Part shown: positions 9,630 to 17,356 of the stretch, in pieces
Layout of the letters: each line of letters starts with the position of its first letter
How positions within the stretch are numbered: the first letter of the stretch is position 1
Assembly (NCBI RefSeq): GCF_020735465.1
Contig: NZ_CP085935.1
Location: 1,488,001-1,552,000 of the forward strand
DNA length: 64,000 bases
Source of the DNA: Collinsella stercoris DSM 13279
GTDB lineage: Bacteria > Actinomycetota > Coriobacteriia > Coriobacteriales > Coriobacteriaceae
Reading direction: 5' to 3'
Program-made: the position numbers and the translations under genes
The notes under the pieces: model-generated
Databases searched by the model: none
The model's input: the letters and a program-made list of their open reading frames with translations, nothing else
What the model was told of the DNA's origin: nothing

Positions 9630-10046
9630 CTACGAGCGGCTCGAGGGCCCCTTCTTGTCCACGGAGATCAAATCGGGACCCGCCTCCCCCGTCTTGCGAC
9701 GACGGCGGTACGCCTCGCCCGTGCCTTTTTCGGCGACCTTGCGCTGATGGCGATTGACGTTCATGAACGAATCGAGCCATTTCCACGGGCCGGTGGACTC
9801 GCCAAAGCCCATCTTGAGCCCGGCGATACCGCCCGCGAGCACGCCCATGGCCCCCACCTGCACGAGCGGCAGGGGGACGAGGCTCACGAGCAGCACCGAG
9901 CACACGAGCATGCCCAAATTGCAGAGCCAGTACGCCTTTGCGGTGACGATGCGCTTACCCCAACCATCACCAAGCAAAAACCCTATGTAGATGGCAAACC
10001 CAAAGACCATCACGTAGATGATGGCGAATGACCAACCTGCTGGCAT
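9630..10046 (-). CDS. Small integral membrane protein, function unknown
   Basis: A 138-residue protein with three predicted membrane segments (about residues 5-25, 38-62 and 64-82) and a basic cytoplasmic tail ending KKGPSSRS. I do not recognise a family. It starts six bases after the stop of the reductase gene, suggesting one transcript with its neighbours. The open frame, codon bias and spacing support it being real. Confidence 0.65.
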   Translation of the reverse strand: MPAGWSFAIIYVMVFGFAIYIGFLLGDGWGKRIVTAKAYWLCNLGMLVCSVLLVSLVPLPLVQVGAMGVLAGGIAGLKMGFGESTGPWKWLDSFMNVNRHQRKVAEKGTGEAYRRRRKTGEAGPDLISVDKKGPSSRS

Positions 10047-10052
10047 GCCCGG

Positions 10053-11168
10053 CTACTCCTCGTGGTGGCCGCCGCAGCGGCACTCGTGACCCTCGTCGTG
10101 ACCGTGGCCGTGGCCGCCGCAGCACTCGTGGTCTTCGCCATGGTTGTGGCCGCACTGGCACTCGTGCTCGTCCTCGTGGTCGTGGCCGCAGCCGCACTCA
10201 TGGTCGTGGCCGCAGCCGCATCCGCACTCATCGTCGTGCGCGTGGGCGGCGGTGTAGAGCGACCAGTCCAGACCGGCGGCAACGGCGTCGGCCTCCTCCT
10301 GGTAGAGCAGGGTGATGGCCTGCGTGCCCATGCGGGCGCCGCCAATGGCCTCGAGCATGTCGTAGAGGGTGAAGGCGGTGTCGGCGCCGGGCAGGGCCAG
10401 CTCCTTCTCCTCCGCCACGGACAGGGCGAGACCCAGGTCCTTGAGGAAGTGCTCGACTAAGAAGCCGGGCTTGAAGTCGCCGTCGAGGGCCTTGGGAGCG
10501 AGCGTGGCCATGGCGCCGGTCGAACCGGTGCCGGAGCAGATCATCTCACGCACCTGCTCGACGTCAAGGTCGTTTTGCTGGGCAAAGGAGAGCGCATCGG
10601 CCATGCCCACCATGGAGCTGGCGAGCGCCACCTGGTTGGAGAGCTTGGCGGCCTGGCCCTTGCCGGCGCCGCCAAAGCAGAAGATCTTGGAGGTGAAGGT
10701 CTCGAGCAGCTCGCGGACGGGCTCGATGTCGCGCTCGGTGGCGCCCACGATGGCCGTGAGCGTGCCGGCGATGGCACCGCCCTCGCCGCCGGTCACGGGG
10801 CAGTCGAAGGCGTGCTTGCCGCACACCTCGGCCGCGCCGGCGATGTCGCGGGCGAGCTCGGGCGCGCTCGTGGTGAGGTCGATGAGGTACGCGCCCTCCT
10901 TGGCGCAGGCGAGCAGGCCGGTGCCGGACAGGTAGATCTCCTCGACGTCGGCGGGGTAGCCCACCATGGTAAAGACCACGTCGGCGCCCTCGGCGGCGGC
11001 AGACGGGGAATCGGCCCACACGGCGCCCTTGGCCAGCAGGCCCTCGGCCTTGGACTTGGTGCGGTTGAAGACGGTGAGCGGGTAGCCCGCGTCCAGGATG
11101 TGGCCGGCGATGGGCGCGCCCATGATGCCGGTGCCGATAAAGGCGACGTTCAGTTTCTTGGTTGCCAT
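10053..11168 (-). CDS. 3-hydroxyisobutyrate dehydrogenase-like reductase with Cys/His-rich C-terminal tail
   Basis: Residues 1-300 form a beta-hydroxyacid dehydrogenase (HIBADH, GarR/GlxR type). The dinucleotide-binding loop FIGTGIMGAP is at 10-18, the substrate segment is CPVTGGEGGAIAGTL, and the catalytic-lysine segment is GKGQAAKLSNQ. The substrate is unknown; candidates are 2-hydroxy-3-oxopropionate or succinic semialdehyde. Residues 309-371 form an added tail with 16 His and 11 Cys among Gly, Asp and Glu (pattern HDHECGCG), which looks like a metal-binding (nickel, zinc or copper) extension. Such a tail is not usual in the family. The ATG at 11168 begins MATKKLNVAFIG. It lies downstream of DegV and just upstream of the small membrane protein gene. 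Confidence 0.85.
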   Translation of the reverse strand: MATKKLNVAFIGTGIMGAPIAGHILDAGYPLTVFNRTKSKAEGLLAKGAVWADSPSAAAEGADVVFTMVGYPADVEEIYLSGTGLLACAKEGAYLIDLTTSAPELARDIAGAAEVCGKHAFDCPVTGGEGGAIAGTLTAIVGATERDIEPVRELLETFTSKIFCFGGAGKGQAAKLSNQVALASSMVGMADALSFAQQNDLDVEQVREMICSGTGSTGAMATLAPKALDGDFKPGFLVEHFLKDLGLALSVAEEKELALPGADTAFTLYDMLEAIGGARMGTQAITLLYQEEADAVAAGLDWSLYTAAHAHDDECGCGCGHDHECGCGHDHEDEHECQCGHNHGEDHECCGGHGHGHDEGHECRCGGHHEE

Positions 11169-11251
11169 ATGCGAATCTCCTTATCGCGGTACTTGATGGA
11201 ATCGGTTCTTGCGCGGCGGCGCATCTTGGCGAGGCCGCGCGCGATGGACGG

Positions 11252-12208
11252 TCACTCGCCGCGGACGCGGTTGGCGATGCGGTCGGTCAGCGAGATCTTA
11301 TCGGCGCGGTTCTTTCCCCAAAAGATGAGGGCGACCATGCCGGGGCCCACGTGCGCGCCGATGGTGGGGCCCACCGAGCCGCGCAGGATGGTGAGGTCCT
11401 CGCACCCGGGCTCCTTGCGCACGGCGCCCTCGAGCCAGTCCGCGTCCTTCTCCGCGTCGGAGGACACGATCGCCAAGGGCAGCGCGGGGTCGAACTCGTA
11501 GTTCTCCTTGAACGATTTGATGAGCGACTTGAGCGCCTTCTTGCGCCCGCGATTCACGCCGATGAGCGAAAGCGAGCCCGCCAGGTCGAACGAGAGCTCG
11601 GGCTTGATGTCCAGCTTGGACGAAAGCGACGCCGCCGCCGGCGGGATGCGACCGCCCGCCGCGAGGGCATCGAGGCCGTCCAGGGTGAAATAGCCATGGA
11701 CATAGGTCTTTGCCTCGTTGGCCCAATCGGCCAACTGGCGCGCGGACAACCCGGCGGCACGCTGGCGCACGGCCTCCATGGCGAGCAGCTCGCCGCACGA
11801 GCAGGGCAGCGCGTTGTCCACCACGTAGAGCTCAAAATCGGGATGCTCGGCGCGCACGCAATCGGCGGCTTGGCACGCCGAGTTGTAGCTCGAGGAAAGG
11901 GCGCTCGTAAAGCACAGGTACACCGTGGGAGTCCCCTCCTCGGCGCACTGTGTGAAGAACTCGATGTAACGGCCGAGGGAAACGGCCGACGTCGAGGCCT
12001 TGGAGCCCGCCCGGAGCTTGTCGTAGAACTCCTTTGGCGTGATCGTGCTCCAAATATCGTCGGTGAACTCCTCACCGTCCAAAATGTAGGGAAATCCCAA
12101 GATGTCCACATCGAGCGTGGCCGCGACCTCGGGCGTGAGGTCGGCGCACGTGTCGATGACGATACGGCACAAGCCGGGACGTCCGTCCGCGGCGGAAGTG
12201 TTATCCAT
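11252..12208 (-). CDS. DegV family fatty-acid-binding protein
   Basis: A 318-residue DegV protein. Members bind long-chain fatty acids and in Firmicutes act as FakB subunits that present fatty acids to FakA kinase. The family segments STSAVSLGRYIEFF and GRIPPAAASLSSKLDIKP are visible, as is the C-terminal GPTIGAHVGPGMVALIFWG. The frame opens 12 codons earlier, but MDNTSAADGR at 12208 lies seven bases from AAAGG, while the earlier ATG codons abut it. No fakA gene is present nearby, so the kinase partner would have to lie elsewhere. It is transcribed apart from hpf, whose terminator lies between them. Confidence 0.88.
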   Translation of the reverse strand: MDNTSAADGRPGLCRIVIDTCADLTPEVAATLDVDILGFPYILDGEEFTDDIWSTITPKEFYDKLRAGSKASTSAVSLGRYIEFFTQCAEEGTPTVYLCFTSALSSSYNSACQAADCVRAEHPDFELYVVDNALPCSCGELLAMEAVRQRAAGLSARQLADWANEAKTYVHGYFTLDGLDALAAGGRIPPAAASLSSKLDIKPELSFDLAGSLSLIGVNRGRKKALKSLIKSFKENYEFDPALPLAIVSSDAEKDADWLEGAVRKEPGCEDLTILRGSVGPTIGAHVGPGMVALIFWGKNRADKISLTDRIANRVRGE

Positions 12209-12223
12209 ACGCATGCCTTTCGT

Positions 12224-12257
12224 AACAAAGTAGCGGCCACCCACATGGGATGGCCGC
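12224..12257 (-). terminator. Terminator of the hpf gene
   Basis: On the minus strand, a 10-bp stem GCGGCCATCC / GGGTGGCCGC (one wobble pair) with a 5-nt loop is followed by TACTTTGTT, 28 bp after the hpf stop. Confidence 0.6.
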
Positions 12258-12284
12258 CATCCGAATCATGCAATGGATGCTATT

Positions 12285-12869
12285 TTACTCGCCCTCAACC
12301 TCAAGTTTGGGCTTGATGATGCCGTATCCACCATTCTTACGGTGATACACCACATTGATCAGACCCGTCGTGCTGTTCTCGAACACATAGAAATCATGGC
12401 CCAGAAGGTCGGTCTGAACGAGCGCCTGCTCCTCGGTCATGGGGGTGAGCTCGATCTCCTTGACGCGGACGAGCTGATCGTCCTCCTCCTCGGGAATCAG
12501 CAGGTCGGCGAGATCGGCGACGGGCTCGACAGGGGCAACCTCGGCGGCGGACAGGCCCTGCTGGCGGTTGTCCACCACGCGCGTCTTGAACTTGCGCAGC
12601 TGGCGCGTGACCTTATCGGCGGCCAAGTCGATGGCGGCGTACATGTCGGCGCCGTGCTCGGCGACGCGGATCACCGAGCCGCGGGCGCGCACGGTGACTT
12701 CGACGATGGCGGGATTAGGGTTGGAGGGGTTCTTCTCGTAACGCAGGACGACGTCCGCGGTCATGGGTTCGATGTCGAACACCTTGAGGGCTTCGCCGAT
12801 CTTCTCATCGACGTGGGCACGCAGTGCATCAGTAACCGTTGTCTTGCGACCGGAGACCTTGATTTCCAT
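12285..12869 (-). CDS. hpf: Ribosome hibernation promoting factor, long form
   Basis: A 194-residue long-form HPF. The N-terminal S30AE domain (1-100, MEIKVSGRKTTVTDALRAHV) binds the ribosomal A/P region, and the C-terminal domain (about 130-190, ending GLINVVYHRKNGGYGIIKPK) mediates 100S dimerisation. It shuts down ribosomes in stationary phase or stress. The frame opens 11 codons upstream, but MEIKVSGR at 12869 fits the family start; the ribosome site there is weak (TTGGAATCACGT). It is monocistronic with its own terminator. Confidence 0.93.
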   Translation of the reverse strand: MEIKVSGRKTTVTDALRAHVDEKIGEALKVFDIEPMTADVVLRYEKNPSNPNPAIVEVTVRARGSVIRVAEHGADMYAAIDLAADKVTRQLRKFKTRVVDNRQQGLSAAEVAPVEPVADLADLLIPEEEDDQLVRVKEIELTPMTEEQALVQTDLLGHDFYVFENSTTGLINVVYHRKNGGYGIIKPKLEVEGE

Positions 12870-13014
12870 ACGTGATTCCAATCTATCCGGGGATAGGACC
12901 ATGCCCTTGTTGTACCCAAGATTGGAGTCTCCACACGCCGGCTCGCGCCGTTCCCGCTAACTGGAACATGGGCACCGGCCGCCGAATTCTCGTGGCGCAA
13001 AGCGTCCAATACGG

Positions 13015-14013
13015 TTAGTCGATGGCGTTGATGTCCCCGCTAAAGGTCAGGTCGCTATCGCCCTGCAACGAAGACGAACCCGTCTCCCCTTGATCTTCAC
13101 CATCCTGACCTGCTGTTTCATCGTCAGAAGTGGCAGTGAGGCCGGAGAGTCGCGAACCCGCGAGGTCAAACGGTAGCGACCCGTACCACGAGCGGTAGAT
13201 GGCCTCGAGCGTGCCATCGCCCTGCAGTCCATCCATGGCATCCTCAACCGCGCGGGTAAGATCCGAGTCCACATCCGGCATGGCGATGCCATACGTCGAA
13301 AGCGAGCCGACCGTCGCCACGAACACGGTGCCGGGATAGGCGCGGGCAAGATACGCGCCGGCGGTCGCGTCGCAGGCGACGTAATCCGCCGCGCCCGACG
13401 AGAGAGCCTCAAAGCACTCGTTCACATTCGAGCAGGCCTTGAGCGTGGCGTCCACACCGCCGCGGTCGAGGGCGTCTTGAGACGCGGAATCGCTCTGAAC
13501 GGCGATGACCGAGCCCGCAAGGGAATCGGCGTCCAGGGCGGGTGCCTCACGGGAGCCGTCCTCGTTGTGGGCAAAGACGGACGAGGCGTCCCCCACGATG
13601 GCCTCGGTCACCGCAAGGCCCTCATCGTCATCCGCAATCTTGGTGCCCAGATAGATATCCGCCTCGCCGTCCTCGATCGCGCTGGAGGCGTTCGCGGACG
13701 AGACGACCTTGAGATCGAGCCCCAGGCGCTCGGCAAGGGCGCGCGCAACGTCGGCGTAGTAGCCCGATGGAGCGCCGTCGGCGTCAGTCATGGCCTGCGG
13801 AGCGTCCGTGGTGTCCATGGCGACGGTGAGAACGCCGTCGTTCACCAGGTCGTCGGAGGTGAGCACCGCCTCGATGGGCTCGGGCTCGACCTCGGCGCGA
13901 GACGGCGTGGTGAACACGCAGCCGCTCAAGCCCAACGTGAGCATGCAGGTGCACGCCCCCACCGCGAGCGCCGTGGCGCGGCCCGACTTGCCCGTCCCGT
14001 TCATTGCCCGCAT
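13015..14013 (-). CDS. Extracellular solute-binding lipoprotein, family 3 (amino-acid type)
   Basis: A 332-residue periplasmic-binding-protein type II fold of the family that delivers amino acids to ABC importers. The N-terminal signal ends in lipobox LGLSGC with the lipidated Cys at 32. The binding segments VLTVAMDTTDAPQAM and GYYADVARALAERLGLDLKV are typical. The C-terminal 40 residues are acidic low complexity. No permease or ATPase gene is adjacent, so it is an orphan receptor here. The start at 14013 has GGGGAG six bases upstream. A 557-bp leader region lies upstream. Confidence 0.87.
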   Translation of the reverse strand: MRAMNGTGKSGRATALAVGACTCMLTLGLSGCVFTTPSRAEVEPEPIEAVLTSDDLVNDGVLTVAMDTTDAPQAMTDADGAPSGYYADVARALAERLGLDLKVVSSANASSAIEDGEADIYLGTKIADDDEGLAVTEAIVGDASSVFAHNEDGSREAPALDADSLAGSVIAVQSDSASQDALDRGGVDATLKACSNVNECFEALSSGAADYVACDATAGAYLARAYPGTVFVATVGSLSTYGIAMPDVDSDLTRAVEDAMDGLQGDGTLEAIYRSWYGSLPFDLAGSRLSGLTATSDDETAGQDGEDQGETGSSSLQGDSDLTFSGDINAID

Positions 14014-14369
14014 CGCGTTCTCCCCCGACTCGACTCAGCTGGCCCGTACTCGCCCACGCGCCCATGCACGCGAGCGTCCATATTCGATGTTCCCCCAGCT
14101 GACCTGGTTTTTGACCCCACACCTGCGCACCGGGACGTTTGCTCAACCGCCGCAACGGCCTCACGACTAGCCCGCTCGCCCGCGAGGCACCTATTGCCTC
14201 AGTGTGTATGACGGACGGTGCGACTGACCTCTAGGACGCGCCATGATCGCCTTTGCGCGCACGCATCGGCTTACGTGGATCCCTTTGACCGCGTCTGTCC
14301 TGGACTAGGGATGCGCAAAACGGACGTCCGCACGCTCCCGCAACCACAGCCTGGAAGGAACTGCGGGGC

Positions 14370-14375
14370 ATTATA
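14370..14375 (-). promoter_or_regulatory. Isolated TATAAT box in the leader region of the solute-binding protein gene
   Basis: A perfect -10 hexamer on the minus strand inside GC-rich intergenic DNA, about 355 bp before the lipoprotein ATG. No good -35 is seen at 16-18 bp. If used, it would create a long leader RNA. The rest of 14014-14430 shows nothing I can identify apart from two copies of AAAACGGACGTC, at about 14317 and 14401. Confidence 0.3.
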
Positions 14376-14433
14376 CCGCAGCTTACAGGCCGTGGCGGGT
14401 AAAACGGACGTCGGCGCCTTCGCGCGACGCCAT

Positions 14434-14570
14434 GCGCATGAAGCGCGCCGCCCTCGCGCGCCGGTTGCCCCTGCGTGGGCGCGCACGTGAAGCACGCCGC
14501 CCTTACGCGCCGTGCCATCGCATGGCGGCGCATGCGAAACACCCGCGCTCACGCGCTTGCCCTCGCGCGC
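14434..14570. repeat. Three imperfect 47-bp tandem repeats
   Basis: Units begin at 14434, 14481 and 14528 and share GCGCAYGNGAAGCRCGCCGC-like cores. They lie in the 557-bp gap between comF and the solute-binding protein gene, immediately after the comF stop. No gene is supported here. Confidence 0.55.
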
Positions 14571-15302
14571 CTATCCCCACACGCGGGCAAACGCCAAGCC
14601 GTCCACCCGCTCCGCGCCCGCCTCCTTGAGCGCATGCGCGGCGGCGTTCATGGTCGCGCCGGTGGTGATGACGTCGTCCAGCAGCACAAGGCGCGCACCG
14701 CGAACCTGCTCGACCACCTCATATGCACCCTGCGACCACTCGAGGCGCTCCTCGCGGGAAAAGGCCCGCTGGTCGGCACTGCCGTGCTTGATGAGCGCGT
14801 CGAGCAAAGAGGCGCCGCTCATGGCTGCAAACGCGCCCGCGACCGACTCCATGTGGTCAAAGCCGCGCCGCCGATATGCCGAGGCGGTCACGGGCACGAA
14901 CGTCACCGCGTCCGCCGCGCTGACCATCCCGCCGTAGCGCTCCGGCGCCGCGCGCTCAGCCTCGAGCGCGGCGCGCAGCATGATCTCGGCGATCCGTTCC
15001 GCCAGGCGGCGCTCGCCCGCGTCCTTGTACGCGCGAACGATGCGGGCGGGCGGCCCGTCGAACACCACCGCGGCGAGGCATCGGTCAAGGTCGGAGGCGG
15101 CACCCCGGCACTCCGTGCACAGCATGTCCCCAAACGGCGCCCCGCACCGAAGGCACGCATGGGCGGGGTCGATGCGCACCATGGTCCGCAGGCAGTCGTC
15201 GCATATGAGCGCGCCCGGGCGCTCGCACGACGCGCAGCGCGTGGGCGACAACAACTCGCCTATGACCTCCGTCACCGCCGCCAAGCGGGATTGCGCGCTC
15301 AT
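14571..15302 (-). CDS. comF: ComF family phosphoribosyltransferase-like protein
   Basis: A 243-residue ComF homologue. ComF proteins take part in DNA uptake after transport in competent bacteria; elsewhere the role is less clear. N-terminal zinc-binding pairs CASC...CDDC (23-37) and CLRC...CTEC (50-65) precede a type I phosphoribosyltransferase domain with the PRPP loop VLLDDVITTGATM. The frame is open far upstream, but MSAQSRLAAV at 15302 has a strong GGGAGGGG site five bases away. No other competence genes are in the window. Confidence 0.9.
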   Translation of the reverse strand: MSAQSRLAAVTEVIGELLSPTRCASCERPGALICDDCLRTMVRIDPAHACLRCGAPFGDMLCTECRGAASDLDRCLAAVVFDGPPARIVRAYKDAGERRLAERIAEIMLRAALEAERAAPERYGGMVSAADAVTFVPVTASAYRRRGFDHMESVAGAFAAMSGASLLDALIKHGSADQRAFSREERLEWSQGAYEVVEQVRGARLVLLDDVITTGATMNAAAHALKEAGAERVDGLAFARVWG

Positions 15303-15410
15303 GGGCACCCCTCCCTTGCATGCGGTTTCCAACGCGCGCGCAGGATGAGCACGGGCCGCGCCGGTGCGGGCCACGAGAGCGCGGGCAACCGGGGCCCGAT
15401 CGGCGCGGTC

Positions 15411-15482
15411 GCGGGCGATGCGGTCACGCGTGGCGCAAGCGCGGCCGCGGACGATGTGGTCGCGCGCGGCGCAAGCGCGGGA
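15411..15482. repeat. Two 36-bp tandem repeats
   Basis: Units 15411-15446 and 15447-15482 share GCGGNCGATGYGGTC and GGCGCAAGCGCGG. They fill part of the 377-bp gap between comF and the PSP1 gene; the remainder of that gap holds only the terminator at 15605-15637. Confidence 0.6.
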
Positions 15483-15604
15483 AGCATGGCACTCAGACCC
15501 TTCTGAATGATAACTGCCACCAGCCATCCACCGCGCCTGCCTCTCCGGCAACCATGTTCAGACACAACGCCGCGCAAGCTCTGGCACATCTCTGGCGCGA
15601 CATG

Positions 15605-15637
15605 AAAAAGCCCTCCCCCGCATCTGCGAGGGAGGGC
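15605..15637 (-). terminator. Terminator of the tmk-holB-PSP1 operon
   Basis: On the minus strand, stem GCCCTCCC...GGGAGGGC with an interrupted middle is followed by TTTTT, 43 bp after the PSP1 stop. Confidence 0.8.
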
Positions 15638-15679
15638 GCATCGCCGTTCGTGCGGCACGCCTGAAACCCAGGCGCCCAT

Positions 15680-17356
15680 CTACTCGGCCTGCTGCGCAGC
15701 CGACCCGGAACCGTCCGGACCGTCCTGCTTGGGCTTTCGATTCCTGCGCCGGCGGCGCTTCTTGGGCGCATCCTCGCCCTGAGCGGCCGGATCGGCAGCC
15801 ATGCGCGTCTGGCCCTGCGCGCCACCGCCGTCTCCGGGACGACGGCGCTGCACCTTCACATCGCCCTCGGCGAGCTGATCGGCGACGGACGGGGTCTCGG
15901 GCTTGCGGGAGCGCTTGCGACGCTGACCGTTCGCACTATTCGAGCCGGCAGACGCCGCCTGAGACGTCGCGGCATCGCCCGAGGCCACGTGGGTGCGGCG
16001 ACGGCTGCGGCCCTGCGTCTCGCCTGCCGACTCGCCTGCCGTGCCGGCCTGGCGGGCGGCGCCCTCACGTGCGGCGGCCTGTGCGCCGTCACCGGAGCGG
16101 TGCCTGCGGCGACGGCCTCCCGGCGTGGCGCCCGCGGTGGTCATGTCATCGGATGCCGCAGGCATCGAGGCTCGCTCATCGCCCTCGGCCGGGCGACGAC
16201 GGCGCCTGCGACCAGGCAGCTCCTCGCCCGTCACGTCGTTCTTGCCTTGGGCCTTGCCCTTGGCCGACGCGCTCGCGGGCGCGGACGAGCCCTTGCGCCC
16301 ACGTCCGGACTTCCCGGAAGCGGCGCTCTCGAACTTTGCGGCCTCCTCCTCGCGCATGCGCTTGCGGCGCGGCGTGGGACCGGACGCCACGATGCGATCG
16401 GCGGTGGACAGACCGTCGCCCACGTCGACGCCGTTCTTGCGATCGAGCTCCATGAGGGCGAGCTGCAGGTCGGGCGAATCGAGGCGCTCGAGGACGTCGC
16501 GCGTCACGCAGTCGGGACGGCATGCGCACTTCTGCTGCTCGCAACGCTCCTTGTTCTCGCTCGTGCAGCTCATGTCGGACAGGTTCACACGGAACACCTT
16601 GCCACTCTCGAGCCGCAAGACGAGCTGCTCGCGCGGGGTGCTGTACTCCATGATGCGCGCTTTGCCGAGCGGCGTGTCGATGAGCGTCTTCTTTTTGGGC
16701 GCGCGGCTCTTGAAGTCCTTGTACGCCTCGAACTCATAGCGCAGGCAGCACATGAGGCGGCCGCACACGCCGGAGATCTTGGCGGAGTTGAGCGGCAGGT
16801 CCTGCTCCTTGGCCATGCGAATGGACACCGGCTCGAACTGCCCCCCAAAGCGCGTGCAGCACAGCTCCTGGCCGCACGTGGCGTACCCGCCCTGCAGGCG
16901 GGTCTCGTCGCGCACGCCGATCTGGCGCATGTCGACGCGCACGTGGAAGTGCGCGGAGAGGTCCTTGACCAGCTGGCGGAAGTCCACGCGGTCCTCGGCC
17001 GCGAAGTAGAACACGGCCTTCTCGCCGCCAAAAAGGTACTCCACGCCCACGGGCTTCATATCCAAGCCGTTCTTCTCCACCAGGCGGCGGAAGTCGAACA
17101 TGGCGTCCTCGCCGGCGTCGGCAAGCTCGTCGGCGCGATCGAGGTCCGCATCGGTGGCGATGCGCAGGACGGGCTTGAGCGGGGCGGCGAGCTCCTCGGG
17201 CTCAACCTCGAATGGGTCGGCCGTGACCAGGCCGATCTCGGTGCCGCGCTCGGTGGAGCAGATGGCGTGATCGCCCTCGAGGATATCGAGGTCGCGCGGA
17301 TCGAACCACAGTTCGCGGGCGGCGAAGGCAAATTTAACGGGTACGACTATGGGCAT
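15680..17356 (-). CDS. PSP1 domain protein (RicT/YaaT-like) with long basic tail
   Basis: A 558-residue protein. Residues 1-280 are a PSP1 domain with the conserved cysteine clusters CGQELCCTRFGG and VCGRLMCCLRYE and a further set, CEQQKCACRPDC. In Bacillus the homologue RicT/YaaT is part of an iron-sulfur RicAFT complex that modulates mRNA processing and development; this role is inferred here. Residues 320-558 are a disordered, Arg/Lys-rich tail with repeated RRRR clusters, suggesting nucleic-acid contact. The start overlaps the holB stop by 10 bp, and the tmk-holB-PSP1 order matches the classical Gram-positive cluster. Confidence 0.9.
   Translation of the reverse strand: MPIVVPVKFAFAARELWFDPRDLDILEGDHAICSTERGTEIGLVTADPFEVEPEELAAPLKPVLRIATDADLDRADELADAGEDAMFDFRRLVEKNGLDMKPVGVEYLFGGEKAVFYFAAEDRVDFRQLVKDLSAHFHVRVDMRQIGVRDETRLQGGYATCGQELCCTRFGGQFEPVSIRMAKEQDLPLNSAKISGVCGRLMCCLRYEFEAYKDFKSRAPKKKTLIDTPLGKARIMEYSTPREQLVLRLESGKVFRVNLSDMSCTSENKERCEQQKCACRPDCVTRDVLERLDSPDLQLALMELDRKNGVDVGDGLSTADRIVASGPTPRRKRMREEEAAKFESAASGKSGRGRKGSSAPASASAKGKAQGKNDVTGEELPGRRRRRRPAEGDERASMPAASDDMTTAGATPGGRRRRHRSGDGAQAAAREGAARQAGTAGESAGETQGRSRRRTHVASGDAATSQAASAGSNSANGQRRKRSRKPETPSVADQLAEGDVKVQRRRPGDGGGAQGQTRMAADPAAQGEDAPKKRRRRRNRKPKQDGPDGSGSAAQQAE

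Noticed and set aside
14231-14542. Short Arg/Ala-rich open frames between the solute-binding protein and comF
   Set aside because: They coincide with 47-bp tandem repeats and lack ribosome sites.
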